This document shows positions 8,168 to 20,037 of a stretch of DNA of 24,102 nucleotides, one piece after another. The notes beneath the pieces were generated by a model that did no database searches, was not told the DNA's origin, and saw nothing but the letters and a program-made list of their open reading frames with translations. Each line of letters starts with the position of its first letter. Position 1 is the first letter of the stretch. The stretch is from assembly GCA_009602735.1 (NCBI GenBank), contig WELA01003449.1:720692-744793 (forward strand). The letters are read 5' to 3'. Source of the DNA: Mesotaenium endlicherianum (taxonomy: Eukaryota > Streptophyta > Zygnematophyceae > Zygnematales > Mesotaeniaceae). The position numbers and the translations under genes are program-made.

Positions 8168-11055
8168 GGATGGACTAAGGAGCAGGAACTGCGTATTTAG
8201 GGCCTTCTAATCTATATGTGTACAGTGAGCTTTGATTATACGTTCTATAGAAGTGAACCCACCTAAATCAGGCCTCCTTTGCTGCCATATCGCTTGGGCT
8301 AATGGGGGGCCTGCTCCTCCTTCCTGCACGAGAAAATAGCTGCACTGCCCTTGTGACGTTGCGTGACTCTCCTGTGACATACTCCACTAGCTTGTATGGA
8401 TGCTTATGCCGCTTATCTTGATAGTGATATCATGTGGTGCTTTGTGAGCCCTGGTTTAGCCCAAGTTGCAACTCTGAAGCACTTTCGGGATGTACCCTTA
8501 ATATCAGTACATGCATGCCAAGAGGCACTGGCCTTACACTAGTCGGACGTTTTGTGAAGTTCATTTCTGTGCAGAGAGCCCTTTGCTGTGCACTATATGT
8601 TCTAAGGGGATGAAGTCAATAGCTCTGGTTACAAAGACATTGTGACAAACTTTGGGAATCCTTGAAATTGTATAACATCTTTAGAGGAACATGCCAAGTT
8701 AATGTAGGCTCTTTAGTGATGAGATGCACGAAGATTTCACTGGATGTCAGAGATCTGCCCCGAGGAGAGACAAGTCCCATTGCAGTACGATATGATATAT
8801 CAAACATTAGTTTGGCACTAAAATACAAAGTGGCTGAAGAGCAGACGAAATCTCAATGAGAAGAAGCAGCAACTTTGCAGACTGCTCTTTTGTGTGAGAG
8901 CTAGCATACCTTTCTTATCTGGCTTATTACATGTTCAGTTGACGAGGGCATTACCCAGATTCAGCTTGCAACAGCATGTCTTTGTGGGCCGCGCCCGAGC
9001 ACAGAGGAATGTGGAGGAATGTGGTATGCATGGAGACTCACTTGAAGAAGGCTCAAGCTACCTCCTTGGACAGACTGCCGTGTTGCCATGCTGCAGATCT
9101 CTGTGTTACCGAGACACGCTAGAACCTCATGAGCCCAGGTGTTCTGCACAACCCCCGGCAGAGGTGGTAGGTTTCACCCCCCCCAGCCATCACCTCAACC
9201 ACACATATAACGTAGAGTATCTTCAATAGAACTCGGCAGTGGGGTGCGAGAACAGTTTTTGAATCCGTTCGGTTGCTGTTGCTGTTTTAAGTCATAAACT
9301 GGTTCTTAACAGACTTCACAAGTGTGAGAAGTTAGTCATTTGTTTAGGAGAATCCTGAACGGTGGGGTGAGGCTAAGGTATGATGTGGGTTGCCCTTCTT
9401 ACCCGCTTACCAGGCTGCGTTGCTGTGATTGAAAAGCTGAATTATTTCACGGTTCACATTCAACCATATTGGTCACATTGTAAGATGTTCTGGCCAGCGA
9501 TGATGAACCCATACCTTAGAACCCTGAACTATTCTCAGGCAAATATACATCAACACTCCTGCATAGATCAGAAGAGCCCGAGGTTGAATATGTGGAAGGG
9601 TCTTGTGCCGGAAATGATTGACGTCAACTGCAAGGTGAGCTGTAGCTGAATGCTAATGCAAGGAGCGCAAAAGCACAAAGAAACAAGTATAACTCAGCTT
9701 AATATGCTATGGGAAACGAGGAATAGCTACCACTTAGCAATAACCATCAGGGTCAAAGTTTGTCAAAGCAAAATTGTTAATCTTATTCACCAGCAATAGT
9801 ACGCATGTTGGTGCTTTGCACAGAAGTGGCGGTGCTGTTTTAGCGATTCCTCTCTTCTATTACTGAACCTAGCCGGCTACGTACTCCTGCAGTTTGCTAG
9901 TGCAATAAGTATTCAACTCACTCATACAGCAGTGCTCTTCACAGATACTAGCCTCCTCGCAGAAGCTACAGTGGACCAGCTTGATTTTATAACTTCTGCG
10001 GCCTTAAAAGAATGAAAGCACAGTGCGACAAAAATGGTGACTGGGAAGTCGTAAGGCAGCAAGCTCACAATAAACTTTGTCTACTTGATGCAGGGGATCT
10101 CCTTTCACAATATCACACAGCAGTCCTTCATCACAGCACTTCCCTCATCACACGTCTGCGTGCCATTGTTTGCTATTTCACTTGTCAGTGGGAGCCAAGC
10201 AGGGTGGTTAAACAATAATTGTGAACGAAAGGAGAATATGCACCAGATAAAGCAACTGGCTTTGCTGTAAATTTAAAGCATATCTGTGCCCCACATGAAC
10301 ATGTATGCACGAAGGCAACCTCGTTAACATTTGGAGAGGAAAACAACCTGCAGCTTCGTGCATCCGTGACAAGCTTCAGAACGATATGTTATATTCGGTG
10401 ACTTGCATTTACTTTTGCCTGCCAGCTCACACTAAAACCCGACATGCGACATCATTTAAATGACATGGTACCCCCTGCTCCCAATAAAACAAGTGCCAAC
10501 GGTTTCTCTCAATTGTCTCAAGAGCATTTTCGACATTACAACTCTTCCGTGCGAGAGTGACACAAGGAAGAAATATTTGTCATTGCAAAGCGACATTGAA
10601 AGATCTTTCTATACTAATCTATACATATTGTCCTGCTGCATACAAACAGAAACTGCAGCCGTCGTATGCGCTGGGCTCCGGCAACACTTAAAGACCGTCC
10701 CAGATTTTGGTTCTTCACTTGCATAAACGAGAGTTATAAAATCTTTCCCAAGCTTGTCAAGACGTTCAGACCACTCTCTTGGACGTAGACGACTAAACAA
10801 GAGGAAACCAATTGCTACGATGCCAGTGCGACTAAGTCGTGAACAAGTCTCAGTTTGTCCATGAACTCCCCAACAATGGGTCTCTCTACATCCCCCTGAC
10901 CACAGAACAGGCACCCTGCCTATCTCTGTCTCTTCTCTGGAGTCTGGACACGTCTGAACTATTTTTTTACTTCTGGATTCCTTCGCGTCGACTCTGCAAT
11001 TGGAATCGCGGGACTACATGAGTAAGTTCAGCTACGCATCCTCGTGAGTTCCACC
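8168..11055. other. Long intergenic region, no gene recognised
   Basis: About 2.9 kb between the esterase stop codon and the NDUFA12 leader. Reading frames of 60-110 codons occur on both strands, but none resembles a known family or links through convincing splice sites to a neighbour. The first part presumably holds the esterase 3' UTR. No tRNA, rRNA, tandem array or transposon ends were recognised. Confidence 0.5.
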
Positions 11056-11091
11056 ATGGAAAAAAATTATTGCGTCCGTGCACGTCCGTGA
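11056..11091 (+). CDS. Possible upstream ORF (11 codons) in the NDUFA12 leader
   Basis: ATG in the strong context CCACCATGG opens an 11-codon frame ending in TGA, 74 nt before the NDUFA12 start, which has the similar context TCACCATGG. If the transcript starts upstream of 11056, this uORF would be met first by scanning ribosomes. The transcription start is unknown, so expression is not established. Confidence 0.3.
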   Translation: MEKNYCVRARP

Positions 11092-11165
11092 AGCAGTATT
11101 TGTAAGACGAGTCGTTACTAAAGTGCACTACTAGCAGTGTTGCATCTCGTCAGGAGCAAGTCACC

Positions 11166-13586
11166 ATGGTCTTGAACCTGTTAAGGGGTGCTCTAGGCAG
11201 CATCCAACGCAACGGCATCGTAGGCGCCCTCAAACGCGCCAATGAAGAAGGTTACTTGTAAGTGCTAGAGTAGGGCTCCGCAAGGGTTATAGAGCTTCTT
11301 TGGCATTGCTGCTTCTTATCTGTGAAATGTTCGAGTATATCACGCAGCGCTGTCACCGTCATATAGCTAGATCACTGAACGTTGTACAATGCTTTGCTGA
11401 CACTGTCTCTAGAGTTGAAAACAGTGCTTGAATATGGCTTGGTTTTTCTTATCTGAGCTGCAGGAAAATGTTCCTTGACGGCAACCTCTTGTAAGTCTAG
11501 GTCGAAACCATATTTACCTTCTTGGTTGTGCGCAAGCCAGGAAGTACAGAAATGATTGACTTAAGCCCAGCTTTAGTAGCAGGGGGGTAGTGGCCCTGAC
11601 GAATTCCTTGAACTTCTATATACAAAATAAGATGACGGCTTCTGTTCTTTCCCGGAAAATTTTGTCTGCTCATGGGTGCAACACGGTTATGTTGCGCTGG
11701 CGCATCAGAGGTAGGTGTGCAAGGCAGTCAGGGCATGGTCTAGGTGATTGCTCCACCATGTCTCAAGAGGGTTTCATTTGGCTGTCTATCCTCTTGCTGC
11801 TTGAGGGGGAGGGAGTTACACGTCAATCATTGCGCTTGGTTGAGTATGTCCTACGAATTTGCTGCGTAGCATGTCGATTATTCAGGTGGTCTCAGACGAA
11901 AAAGTTGCAGGGCAGACGGTTTTTTTGTAGGACATGCTTTTGGTGTATATGCGCATGGTGTCATAAAAGCGCATATTGAACTTTCTCTACCCCGCTTGAA
12001 ACAGCCAAACAAAGGTGAGGGCAAACGGTGCAACTCTGGTAGGCATCGACACGTTTGGCAACAAGTACTATGAAAGGCTTCATGATGTACAATATGGTAA
12101 GTTTTTACGCACTGCTTGTGCTGCTCTACAAGTCGTTTGGGTCCTTTGCACCTCTTGAATTAGTACCAGTCTGAACGTCCTTCATGATCAGAGCAGGCAT
12201 CTTCCAAGTTTTGCATACATCACCTGATTCCAGGACCAAGGTGGGGCAGCATGTATCAAATCATTAAATGGACAAATCATGTGCTTACGTTGTCGTTCAA
12301 GTTGGAGGCATCGGTTCCTTTCTTCATCAATGGAAGTAATCAGAAGAAGAAGGCAGGCAGGCTGCTACATAGTGTGCGGATTTCACTCGTGGCGTCTCTA
12401 GAACCAGGAGATAGCATCCCAAGCAGAAAAATGCATTTTTGACGGTTATTTCTTGCGTGGGCCAAGGCATTCGTGTAGAGGACTTGATGCAGCTTGCACA
12501 TCAACTTATACGTAAACTATCTTAGAGCTTCAGGGTGCAGATTGACATGGAACTGTGACAACCACTTGGTTACAAGCCCCTTACAGGTTGCCTCCAACTT
12601 GCAGAGTGGGTTCTATAGGCGATCTTTCGTATGTCAGGAGGAACAGCAGTCTTTGATCCATTCTGAGGAGTTGGTCTTGTTGTTTCACAGGACGACACAG
12701 GTGGGTGGAATTTAAGGACTCCCACAACTATGATGCCTCCACTGTGCCGCCAGAGTGGCATGGTTGGCTGCACCACATCAATGACTACACGCCTGAGCAG
12801 GTCCGACTTGAACTCTACTCTCCTGCCAAGACTTCGTCAAAACGAAACTGCTCAGGATTGTACAGCTGTATAGAGGTTTCAAAACTGTATTGCCGTTTCC
12901 CTTTCGGATAATAGGCTTGCTCCTCTGCATTATCTTCCTGGGCCTGTCGCTTACTGCCCCATGTTTAGCGTAAATAACGAAGTTGTTGGTGCATCTTACT
13001 CCTTCACGCTACATCATCACTGCGGGGTTCTAATTGTGCTAGTCTATCATTCGTACTGACTGCATCATGCAAGTGGAGTCCTTGAAGTGTTAGCCCTTCT
13101 TTCTGCTAACGTTCCGCAGACTGCATCATTAATTTTCAGCTTTCCTTCGATTTGGAGCGTGGGACTCTCTCGTGTGTAACCTCCTTACATATAGGTTTTA
13201 GGCTGCATATTCACAACCATGTGTGACGGTTCTGTTATAAAGAAATAAGCCATCCAGAATTTTGTGGAGTAGGTGGTGAATGGGGCTTTGTTGGCTTTTC
13301 TGTTTTGAGCATCTATTGGAGATTGTGGAGGACAATCTTATAGCTTCTGGAAGTGCAGTATCTTGTCTTCGGTGTTTCAAAATCAAAAGTACCGGGGCCT
13401 CAATTTGGTTTGTGTTTCATATATGGGCAGTTAATCAAGTTCAGACCAGCATACTTGCAAGAGCACAAGCGCAACCCTACCGGAGAGGGAGATGAAAAGA
13501 TATATCATGCTAAGGGTCATGCCTTGAATCCCAATCAACGTGAATGGAAAAAGTTTGAGCCCTGGACACCCTCTTCCACTCCTTGA
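11166..13586 (+). CDS. NDUFA12: NADH:ubiquinone oxidoreductase (complex I) accessory subunit NDUFA12/B17.2, five exons
   Basis: Accessory subunit of mitochondrial complex I, located on the matrix arm. Exons: 11166-11257, 11464-11490, 12005-12096, 12691-12800 and 13431-13586. All introns are GT-AG; donors are GTAAGT except GTCCGA in the last. Splicing gives 158 residues, normal for the family. Diagnostic stretches are TFGNKYYERL, GRHRWVEFKD (formed across the exon 3/4 junction), VPPEWHGWLHHI, NPTGEGDEKIYHAKGH and ALNPNQREWKKFEPW. The 27-nt exon 2 codes for roughly KMFLDGNL and has phase-2 borders on both sides. The start ATG is in good context and opens the usual amphipathic N-terminus; there is no obvious cleavable presequence, as in homologues. 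Introns are 206, 514, 594 and 630 nt. Confidence 0.95.
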
Positions 13587-13894
13587 GGGAAAGACAGCTC
13601 ATACTTCCATCTGCAGCATTCTGTTTTCATACAAATGGGAGGACATATAATTGTTACGGCACATACAGTGGCCATGCTCTTTTCCGTCTACTTTTACCAA
13701 CAAATGGCAAAGATGTTACATCAGTGATAGCTACATGTTAGGAAATTAGTACAATCCATTAACTGTGAGTTAATTATTCCAGCCTAACCCTTGAGTAGGC
13801 CCTATGGTACCTTCTTCTGAGAGGAATCAGATCCCGATCAGTGGGGACCAACTTGAAAGCATACTTCCTAGTGGATATGTGAGGTATGTGCAAG

Positions 13895-13899
13895 TGTAA
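13895..13899 (+). terminator. Candidate TGTAA polyadenylation signal for NDUFA12
   Basis: TGTAA is the usual poly(A) signal in many chlorophyte green algae. This copy is about 310 nt after the stop codon. A five-base match is weak evidence alone. Confidence 0.25.
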
Positions 13900-14293
13900 T
13901 TGCCACCCCTGTTCTTTCTTGAAGATTTTTTCTACGCGGTCACTGTGAAATATGTGAAAAAGTGCCAGAAGTAAACGTGACTGGAAGCAGTTGTACTTTA
14001 TTGTTGAACCTTGACCGTCGCACCCCGTGTGGCCCAGCTTCTCATGACCATACGATAATGAAAGAAACTAAAAGCCTGTTACATAAATACCTGAACCTTT
14101 CTACCTTATGCTACACCTCCTTCACTGGAATCATGCGCAACGTATGCAATGATTGCGCCTTCATTGCTGTCAAAAGATGAAGATCCAGATTCCTGCTGCT
14201 GTGCATAAATAGTTGCTCTCAAGCCCAGATGAGCGATAGCTACACTGCTCCAAGCCCTATATGCAGAGTACACCTTAAACTACCCTGTCTGGC

Positions 14294-14298
14294 TTACA
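14294..14298 (-). terminator. Candidate TGTAA polyadenylation signal for the sugar transporter
   Basis: TTACA on the + strand reads TGTAA on the transcribed strand, about 280 nt after the stop codon. Assigned by motif and position only. Confidence 0.25.
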
Positions 14299-14574
14299 CT
14301 TGAGGAACTTAACGTCAGGACCAGGCTCGATATGGAAATAGTTACCATCTGGTAAAAAACTTGACAAACTGCTCCTAGGTGATGCCAACTATGAAAATCC
14401 TGCTGGCGGTCGCAAGCCCAGTGCAACACATCAAATACAAACAGACTCAAGAGCAGTAATCTGGCGGATCAGAGTCCAACAGGCGCTGCCATCGAAGACT
14501 TGAGAAGGAGATAAGAAGCAGTCAAATAAACTGAAATAAGTAAAACCAAGCCACCTTCTAAAAGCTACAATTGT

Positions 14575-17403
14575 CTACCTTGGTGTCGGCACCTTGTTTT
14601 CCTTATCTTCCCCATTATGCAACAAAGACGCTTGCTCCTCGTCCATGTGGAAATTACTGAGCCCGTTCTCCACTTTGGGACTCAGTTTGGGACTTATCAT
14701 ATCTAACTTTGCCGTCCTACCTTCCTCTTCTAACTTATCCTTCTTGCCTTTCTCGACTGCCCAGCTGTATATTATCATCCCCACGACTGCCAGGGACATG
14801 CCACTCACATTCTTCCATGTCATTCTTGAGTCGAAGAAAAACCAGCCTAGAAGAAGGACGAAGACCGTCTTCATATGGCCCAAGACTTGGAAGGAGACTG
14901 CAGAGAACTTGCCAATGCAGAGGTACTGGCTCAAATTGCAAAAGACTGCTAATAAACACGAACATATCATGAAGATCTGCACACATGAATGTATGGAAAT
15001 ATGTCAGGGCATCAGTAATGGCAACAAGCATGAGCAAACCCCTAGAAGGTCCGCACGCTCAACAACAAAAGTAACAATTACATCAGAGGATGCCCAGCAT
15101 TACGCTGGTCAAGTCAATTGGCAGCTCTCGACTGGCAGCTACGAGTTCTAACCTAGAGGAACCCACTGTTTTTTCATGCGGAAGTCAGAAACAATCACTG
15201 ACGCTGTCTAAATCCTTAGTTCTGCGCGTGGTATATTTATGTCTGCATCCGGAAACCACCCTCTAGCAATGGCGGGCGAAAGGAGGAGCCTACTGGATAC
15301 AACATTGATTACGTTGCAGAATGTTTGGCAAGGTCTTATTGACGTATTGGCCAACTCACATACTCAAAATTGAGAGAACTGACATGCTGTAAGTAAAAAC
15401 TTGATGAGTCAACCGTGAGTATGTCCTTACCATTGCAATGGTGGTAACTGAATACGATGTCAAACTCTTCGAAGTCAAGAAATAATCGCATACAGGCCCA
15501 AAGACAAGCAGTGACACTGCTTGAATGGGCGCTGTTTGGCTTAGGAGATCAAAAGAGCCAATGTTGTACTTCAGCTGCAACGAGCCAATGTACTGCACGG
15601 ATGCAAAGGCAATAGTTCATTCAAAAGCTGCGACAGCGGCCAAACCCATTTAGAGCTCAAACTCCTTGTGCTACTCTGTCATTCTATCATGACAAAACTT
15701 CCTTCCCAGAACCGTTCACCAGGTGCATATGCCCTGGTCTAATTTGAAAGGAAACCGTGAGTTTAATCCCCCAAAAAAAGTAAGTGGACTTCTTTGCACG
15801 GCCATCATTCAAACGGCATGACACGAACTCGTAACAGCCATGAACAAGAGGGTGGGAACGGGGCAAAAAAGGATGTGCTTGCACGTGTAATGAGGTCTTG
15901 GTCTTGAAGAAGGTTCAACACCTTGTGATAAAAGGGCACAGCTAATTCATATCTCCTGGATATACATGACTTGCTCAAAGTTCCCCCACGAGGATCTTAA
16001 GAGGCTGTGAGGCAGTGTGAGAAGCTCAATCCTCTCGTCTTGGCATGACTCTATTCAAGCAAGGCACAGATTAGAAGAGGTAAATCTTTCTGCATAACCT
16101 TGCCAAGTGCTTTACCCTAACCTATGTGTCTAGGGTGTTTCAAATTTGATAAGTGCCTGTAGTGCGTTGCACTGTCACCACAAAAGAGGAGTTATTGGAC
16201 TTACAAGTTGTTGGAGTGCGGTTGCCACAACGGCAATCACAGCGGCAATGATACCACTCACATTTGCCCGAAAATCGGTCACAGTGCAGACCCCAACTCC
16301 AAGTATGACCACCAGTACTGCAAACTTTACCTCCTTGGAGAATCTCTTCCCATGTAATAAGTAGTCAAAGAAGCAGACAGTGGGTATGATGCTAAGCTTG
16401 GAAATCTGCTCATATTTAAAAACGCGTTTCGGATCACAAAGCTGGCCATTTTCAGGAGTCTGACAAAAACATGAGTCATGCACCCAAACCCTTGATGATC
16501 ACTGCTCTTGACAAGATTGACAGGTATTCTATAGCAACCAGAAGTGTCATCAGCATATGCGTATTATCAAAAGGACGGGAGGAAGCTCTAGCTCGATGTC
16601 CTCTGCCAAGAATTGGCAATATAGAAAACGGGACTGCCAACCAAAGCCCTTCGTCTCAGGAAGTTGTTCTTGGAATCCCAACTGGCCAGATCCCTTCTTC
16701 AATGCTACAATATACATTACCACCTCGACTACTTCTATAAGTTACTTTCTATATCAAGTTGATAACCAACCTTAATAATGTACTGCATGTCTATGAACAT
16801 CCCTTGCAACCACATATATAAATTGCAGAAGTATATTCTTCCTTGACATAAATGAAGGGGTAACTGTGCATTAGCTGTTTATATTCTTTGATGATTTACA
16901 TAACTTGTGCATTTAGGGGCTAGCATCACCAAATTTTACGGGCTAACAAATGAGTCAGAAGGTTGTACAAGATGTTTCACCTGATAGAAACCCACACTGT
17001 TCAGCATGAGGCTAACATTCATTCCAACAATGGATAAGTTGGCTATAACAGAAAACCACGCAAGTTCTCCCAAAGGCACAACACTCTTGCTTGACAGCAA
17101 GCCAAGAGCTGAAGAAGCCATTCCTACAAGACCGGTTACTAGAAAGTGTAGCCCAGTCAAGGTTGTCGCTGCAGGCAAGCAAGTTAGGAACAGGTAAGGT
17201 ACAACCTTCTTGAAGACCTTAGGCATACATGCAACGCTATAAGCAAACACATGCAGCATCAAAATCTATAGCGTGCTGCTCTCACCGAAAATAAACCCAT
17301 AGCCGCTCATCAGTTGCTTGTTAACCATAATAATCCCCACAGAGCTGAAAATATTCATGCCCCATGCAAGTGCTCCAGACACTGCAGCTGGATTGTTCAC
17401 CAT
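14575..17403 (-). CDS. URGT-like UDP-rhamnose/UDP-galactose transporter (KT/TPT family), five exons
   Basis: Golgi-type nucleotide-sugar antiporter of the plant URGT group, expected to import UDP-sugar in exchange for UMP. Exons in transcript order: 17403-17286, 17168-16981, 16405-16205, 15592-15431 and 14976-14575. All borders are GT-AG and the join gives 356 residues, the usual length. It is hydrophobic, consistent with about ten membrane spans. Diagnostic stretches are FSSVGIIMVNKQLM, ATTLTGLHFLVTG, MLNSVGFYQISKLSIIP, GVGVCTVTDF, LLSQTAPIQAVSLL, and SFQVLGHMKT with the family Lys-Thr pair (259-260). The cytosolic-type tail (about 300-356) is highly charged and carries EEQASLL (336-342), matching the [D/E]xxxL[L/I] sorting motif. 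The start ATG lies 2 nt after a good splice acceptor (cttacag), so an upstream leader or coding exon is likely. Exact substrate cannot be fixed from sequence. Confidence 0.92.
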
Positions 17404-17900
17404 AGCTGTAAGATGCAAGAGTACGGGATAGATATGTGTAGATCCTTGGACTTGCTTTTGAATGCCTCAGTAGCACAGTTGACACCAACAAGACGCTTCA
17501 CTATGCCTAGTAAAATGCATGACAGCGGATCTCAACGAAGAATGGTGTCCCACTATATAAGAAGCCCTGTGAAGTCTGGAATCATAAAACAAGTGTTTGC
17601 TTGGCGTATGACAGCGAGAAATCGAAGGGTCTAGCACTAAATTAATATGATTGATGCGCCTATTAAAAGAGAGAAATATGATCAAAACAGTTCAGCTACA
17701 CACACGGAAGTCGTAGCCTTTGTTGACCACTCCTCAATCTCAATTAAATTGCTAGAGATGACTTACAAGCCCTTAACTAGGGGCTACCGTCCATTGATGA
17801 CCGTCCGATAAAAGGTCGTGTCCAAACTCGCAGGACTTGTGGCAGAACGGACAACTTGTGACTTGTGACAACCAGTGCAACCCGGCATCTCGCGGAGGCT
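17404..17900. other. Region upstream of the sugar transporter
   Basis: It should contain the transporter's promoter and probably a leader intron, since an acceptor AG at 17406-17407 (minus strand) sits just before the ATG. No upstream exon or TATA box could be assigned. Confidence 0.4.
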
Positions 17901-17990
17901 TGTCGAAGCATGTCGAAGCGTATTGAACAGTATTAAGCCCTATTGAAGCCAGTTGAAGCCAATTCAAGCGAATTGATATAGATTGAAGAG
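17901..17990. repeat. Degenerate 10-bp minisatellite, nine units
   Basis: Nine consecutive 10-mers lie in exact register. They begin TGTCGAAGCA and TGTCGAAGCG, pass through TATTGAAGCC and AGTTGAAGCC, and end GATTGAAGAG. The consensus is close to TATTGAAGCC. Units vary at several positions but keep the period without indels. An antisense frame crossing it is a by-product of the repeat. Confidence 0.75.
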
Positions 17991-18634
17991 TCGGAACTTT
18001 GGAAGTTCGGAACTGAGGAATAGACGGCAAAATATATGCTGTAGGCCACTGTAGGCAGGCTGGAGCAGGCAGTAGCAGGGCCGTAGGACGTGGTTGGATG
18101 TGGTTGACTTTGGGCATACTGGAAAGTGTAGAAAAGCAAATGGATCTCTCAGGGTTGCTCAGGGTCACTGCATCGAAGAGCTCTCCTTGCTTTGACCGAC
18201 TACGCATGCTTCCAACTTCCGCCTTGTGTACAAAGATGACACGTTTTGAAATGAAGTGGGTCTCGTCTTGCTTCTGGCTCGCAGCAGCACAGCATCAGGC
18301 TCACACACTGTCATACAGCATACCACATGACCGGGTAGTGTCACAGCCGCCAGCACTTTGTGACGCGCACTTCCAATCACAAGCAAACAATTTCTGAACT
18401 TACTAATGACGTGAACGCCGACATCGGTTAAATGTCACATTCTCCGGCTCTCCGGCACTGTTCGGCACTAGGGCACTTTTCAGGGTTCGACCTTGCCTCT
18501 TGGTCTGGACTTCGGACTCGAGTGCTCTGGAGAAGCCTCCAATAAAAGTGCAAAAAATAGCGAATCATGGGCTCGAATTGGCTCGAATATTTTCGGGGTA
18601 GACTAGCATAGTCACGGCCGCCCAGGTACGGTAA

Positions 18635-18648
18635 AGTCAACGTTGACT
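18635..18648. repeat. Perfect 14-bp palindrome AGTCAACGTTGACT
   Basis: It is self-complementary over its full length and begins a 120-bp stretch (18636-18755) with seven GTCAA/TTGAC pentamers. TTGAC is the core of plant WRKY W-boxes. No gene start is nearby, so a regulatory role is not shown. Confidence 0.5.
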
Positions 18649-19125
18649 GATCGATTTGACTACTGATGTGGACGAATAAGCGTTGAAGTCAAAGGTCGAG
18701 TCAAAGGGTGACTACGAGGGGTCAAAAAAACACTTAGTAATAGGTGGGGTTTGACAGCCAGGTCAGTTGCGTGCAGAAGGTCCAAACGTCCACTTCAGCA
18801 GCTGCCAGGCGAAGGAAGCTAACCTTGCAGCTAACTACGCATTTGCCAAGTCAGGTAGAGCTGACATAACCACCCGTTTAGTGGTGGCTGAGTCAAGCCA
18901 CGCTGAGTATGCAGGACAGCGTAGCGCCAGCCCCTTCAGAGAGTTGCCACGACGAGCCTGACACGATAGGGGACAGCTTTCTCAACCACAAGGGCGTGCA
19001 CGTCGATCGAAAGATTGAGCGAGCACGCGTAGCCGACACAAGGCCTACATGCAGATTGAGTGACGCAACATTAATTAAAACATGCAGTGACAGTTCACGA
19101 GGTGGAGCATACATGCATGAAGTGG

Positions 19126-19869
19126 TGTAAGGTCATAGGTTTATGAAGTGCATTTTTGAGTATCATGAAAGTATGTTTTGATTGTATAGTAGTGTAGAGT
19201 GCATTTTTGTGGTCATTTTGATATAAAGTTCATCGAATTTGGTCAAGTATTGAGAGAGTTATGGATTTCCGAAGTTTAATTAGTTTTGAGGTCGGTTGAC
19301 GACTGTCCTTAATTCGCGGTGAGCGCGACCGTCGGATTGACCGACAGCGTCGAGCGATCTGGCCCGTTAGAATGAACTCGAACCTTCACGTAAGTTCGGC
19401 TGACGCGGAGTGCCGACTAGGTCGATTTACCTAGAAGTTTCGGTTTAGCCTAGCGCGTCTAAGATAGAATATTCTAGAAATGTCGATGCATGTATATGGA
19501 CGTCAATTCGGCCCGACACGTCAGATTAGACCGATCTGGCTTACTCACGAATATTCTGGAAGGGACGATTTGACGAACACTTAGGAAAATCCGTAGCTTC
19601 CTCCTTGGGGGGAGCACTTGAGCAGAAAATTATAAATAGGCATAACTTCTTTGTTTCTTATCAGTTTTCACTTCTGTAAATTTCTACGGGTTTGTAATGA
19701 CAAGGCCTTTCATCCTACATCATTTGTGAGCAGTTTCTTGCTACTCAAAATGTTGAGTAATTTTCCTAAGTTTTGTTAGTGATATGTCGCTGCACTCTCT
19801 AGCATGATGGCAACTAGTTCCTTTCCTCGTGAGTCACTACGCTTCCACTAGGGCACTCTGCCCCTTTCA
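19126..19869 (+). repeat. Candidate degenerate LTR of a second retrotransposon
   Basis: The segment starts TGTAAGG and ends TTTCA, giving TG...CA termini. TATAAATAG (19632-19640) lies about two thirds of the way in, followed by TGTAA (19694-19698) about 60 nt later. Two bases after the end comes TGGCGACTAAG, which resembles a tRNA primer-binding site (TGG first, as required to match the tRNA CCA end). No gag frame follows and no second copy was seen in the window, so this would be a decayed or solo-type remnant. Boundaries are tentative. Confidence 0.35.
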
Positions 19870-19871
19870 AG

Positions 19872-19882
19872 TGGCGACTAAG
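19872..19882 (+). other. Possible primer-binding site
   Basis: TGGCGACTAAG follows the candidate LTR end by 2 nt. Some plant gypsy elements use sites starting TGGCGACT. It stands or falls with the LTR call. Confidence 0.25.
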
Positions 19883-20037
19883 TCACGGCAGTCTCGAAAG
19901 GAACGTGCTCACGTAGTGCCTGAGAAAGGCCTGGTGCATTCTATCCTCATTCTGACTTGCAACTTCCGCCAGATCCAAGAACACACTGAGACTGGTCCGA
20001 AATTGAACGCCCAAGAACGCCCCAGAATTGGATCTAC

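Larger units (their letters stand above)
13587..14574. other. Convergent 3' ends of NDUFA12 and the sugar transporter
   Basis: About 990 bp between two stop codons facing each other. It should hold both 3' UTRs. No further gene was recognised. Each strand has a TGTAA about 300 nt or less past its stop. Confidence 0.6.

Noticed and set aside
8894..9229. 111-codon + strand frame downstream of the esterase
   Set aside because: It begins at a non-ATG codon, resembles no known family, and lies in probable 3' UTR or intergenic DNA.
11590..11979. 129-codon frame between NDUFA12 exons 2 and 3
   Set aside because: It starts at GTG inside a well-supported intron and matches nothing recognisable.
14594..15151. 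185-codon + strand frame
   Set aside because: It is antisense to the last exon and intron of the sugar transporter, whose protein similarity on the minus strand is clear.
17773..18207. 144-codon minus-strand frame
   Set aside because: It crosses the 10-bp minisatellite, which keeps a frame open by periodicity; no domain or splice partner was found.
19360..19385. Possible tRNA B-box (GGTTCGAGTT on the minus strand)
   Set aside because: The T-stem has a mismatch and a wobble pair at key positions, and no A-box, acceptor stem or anticodon arm could be fitted.
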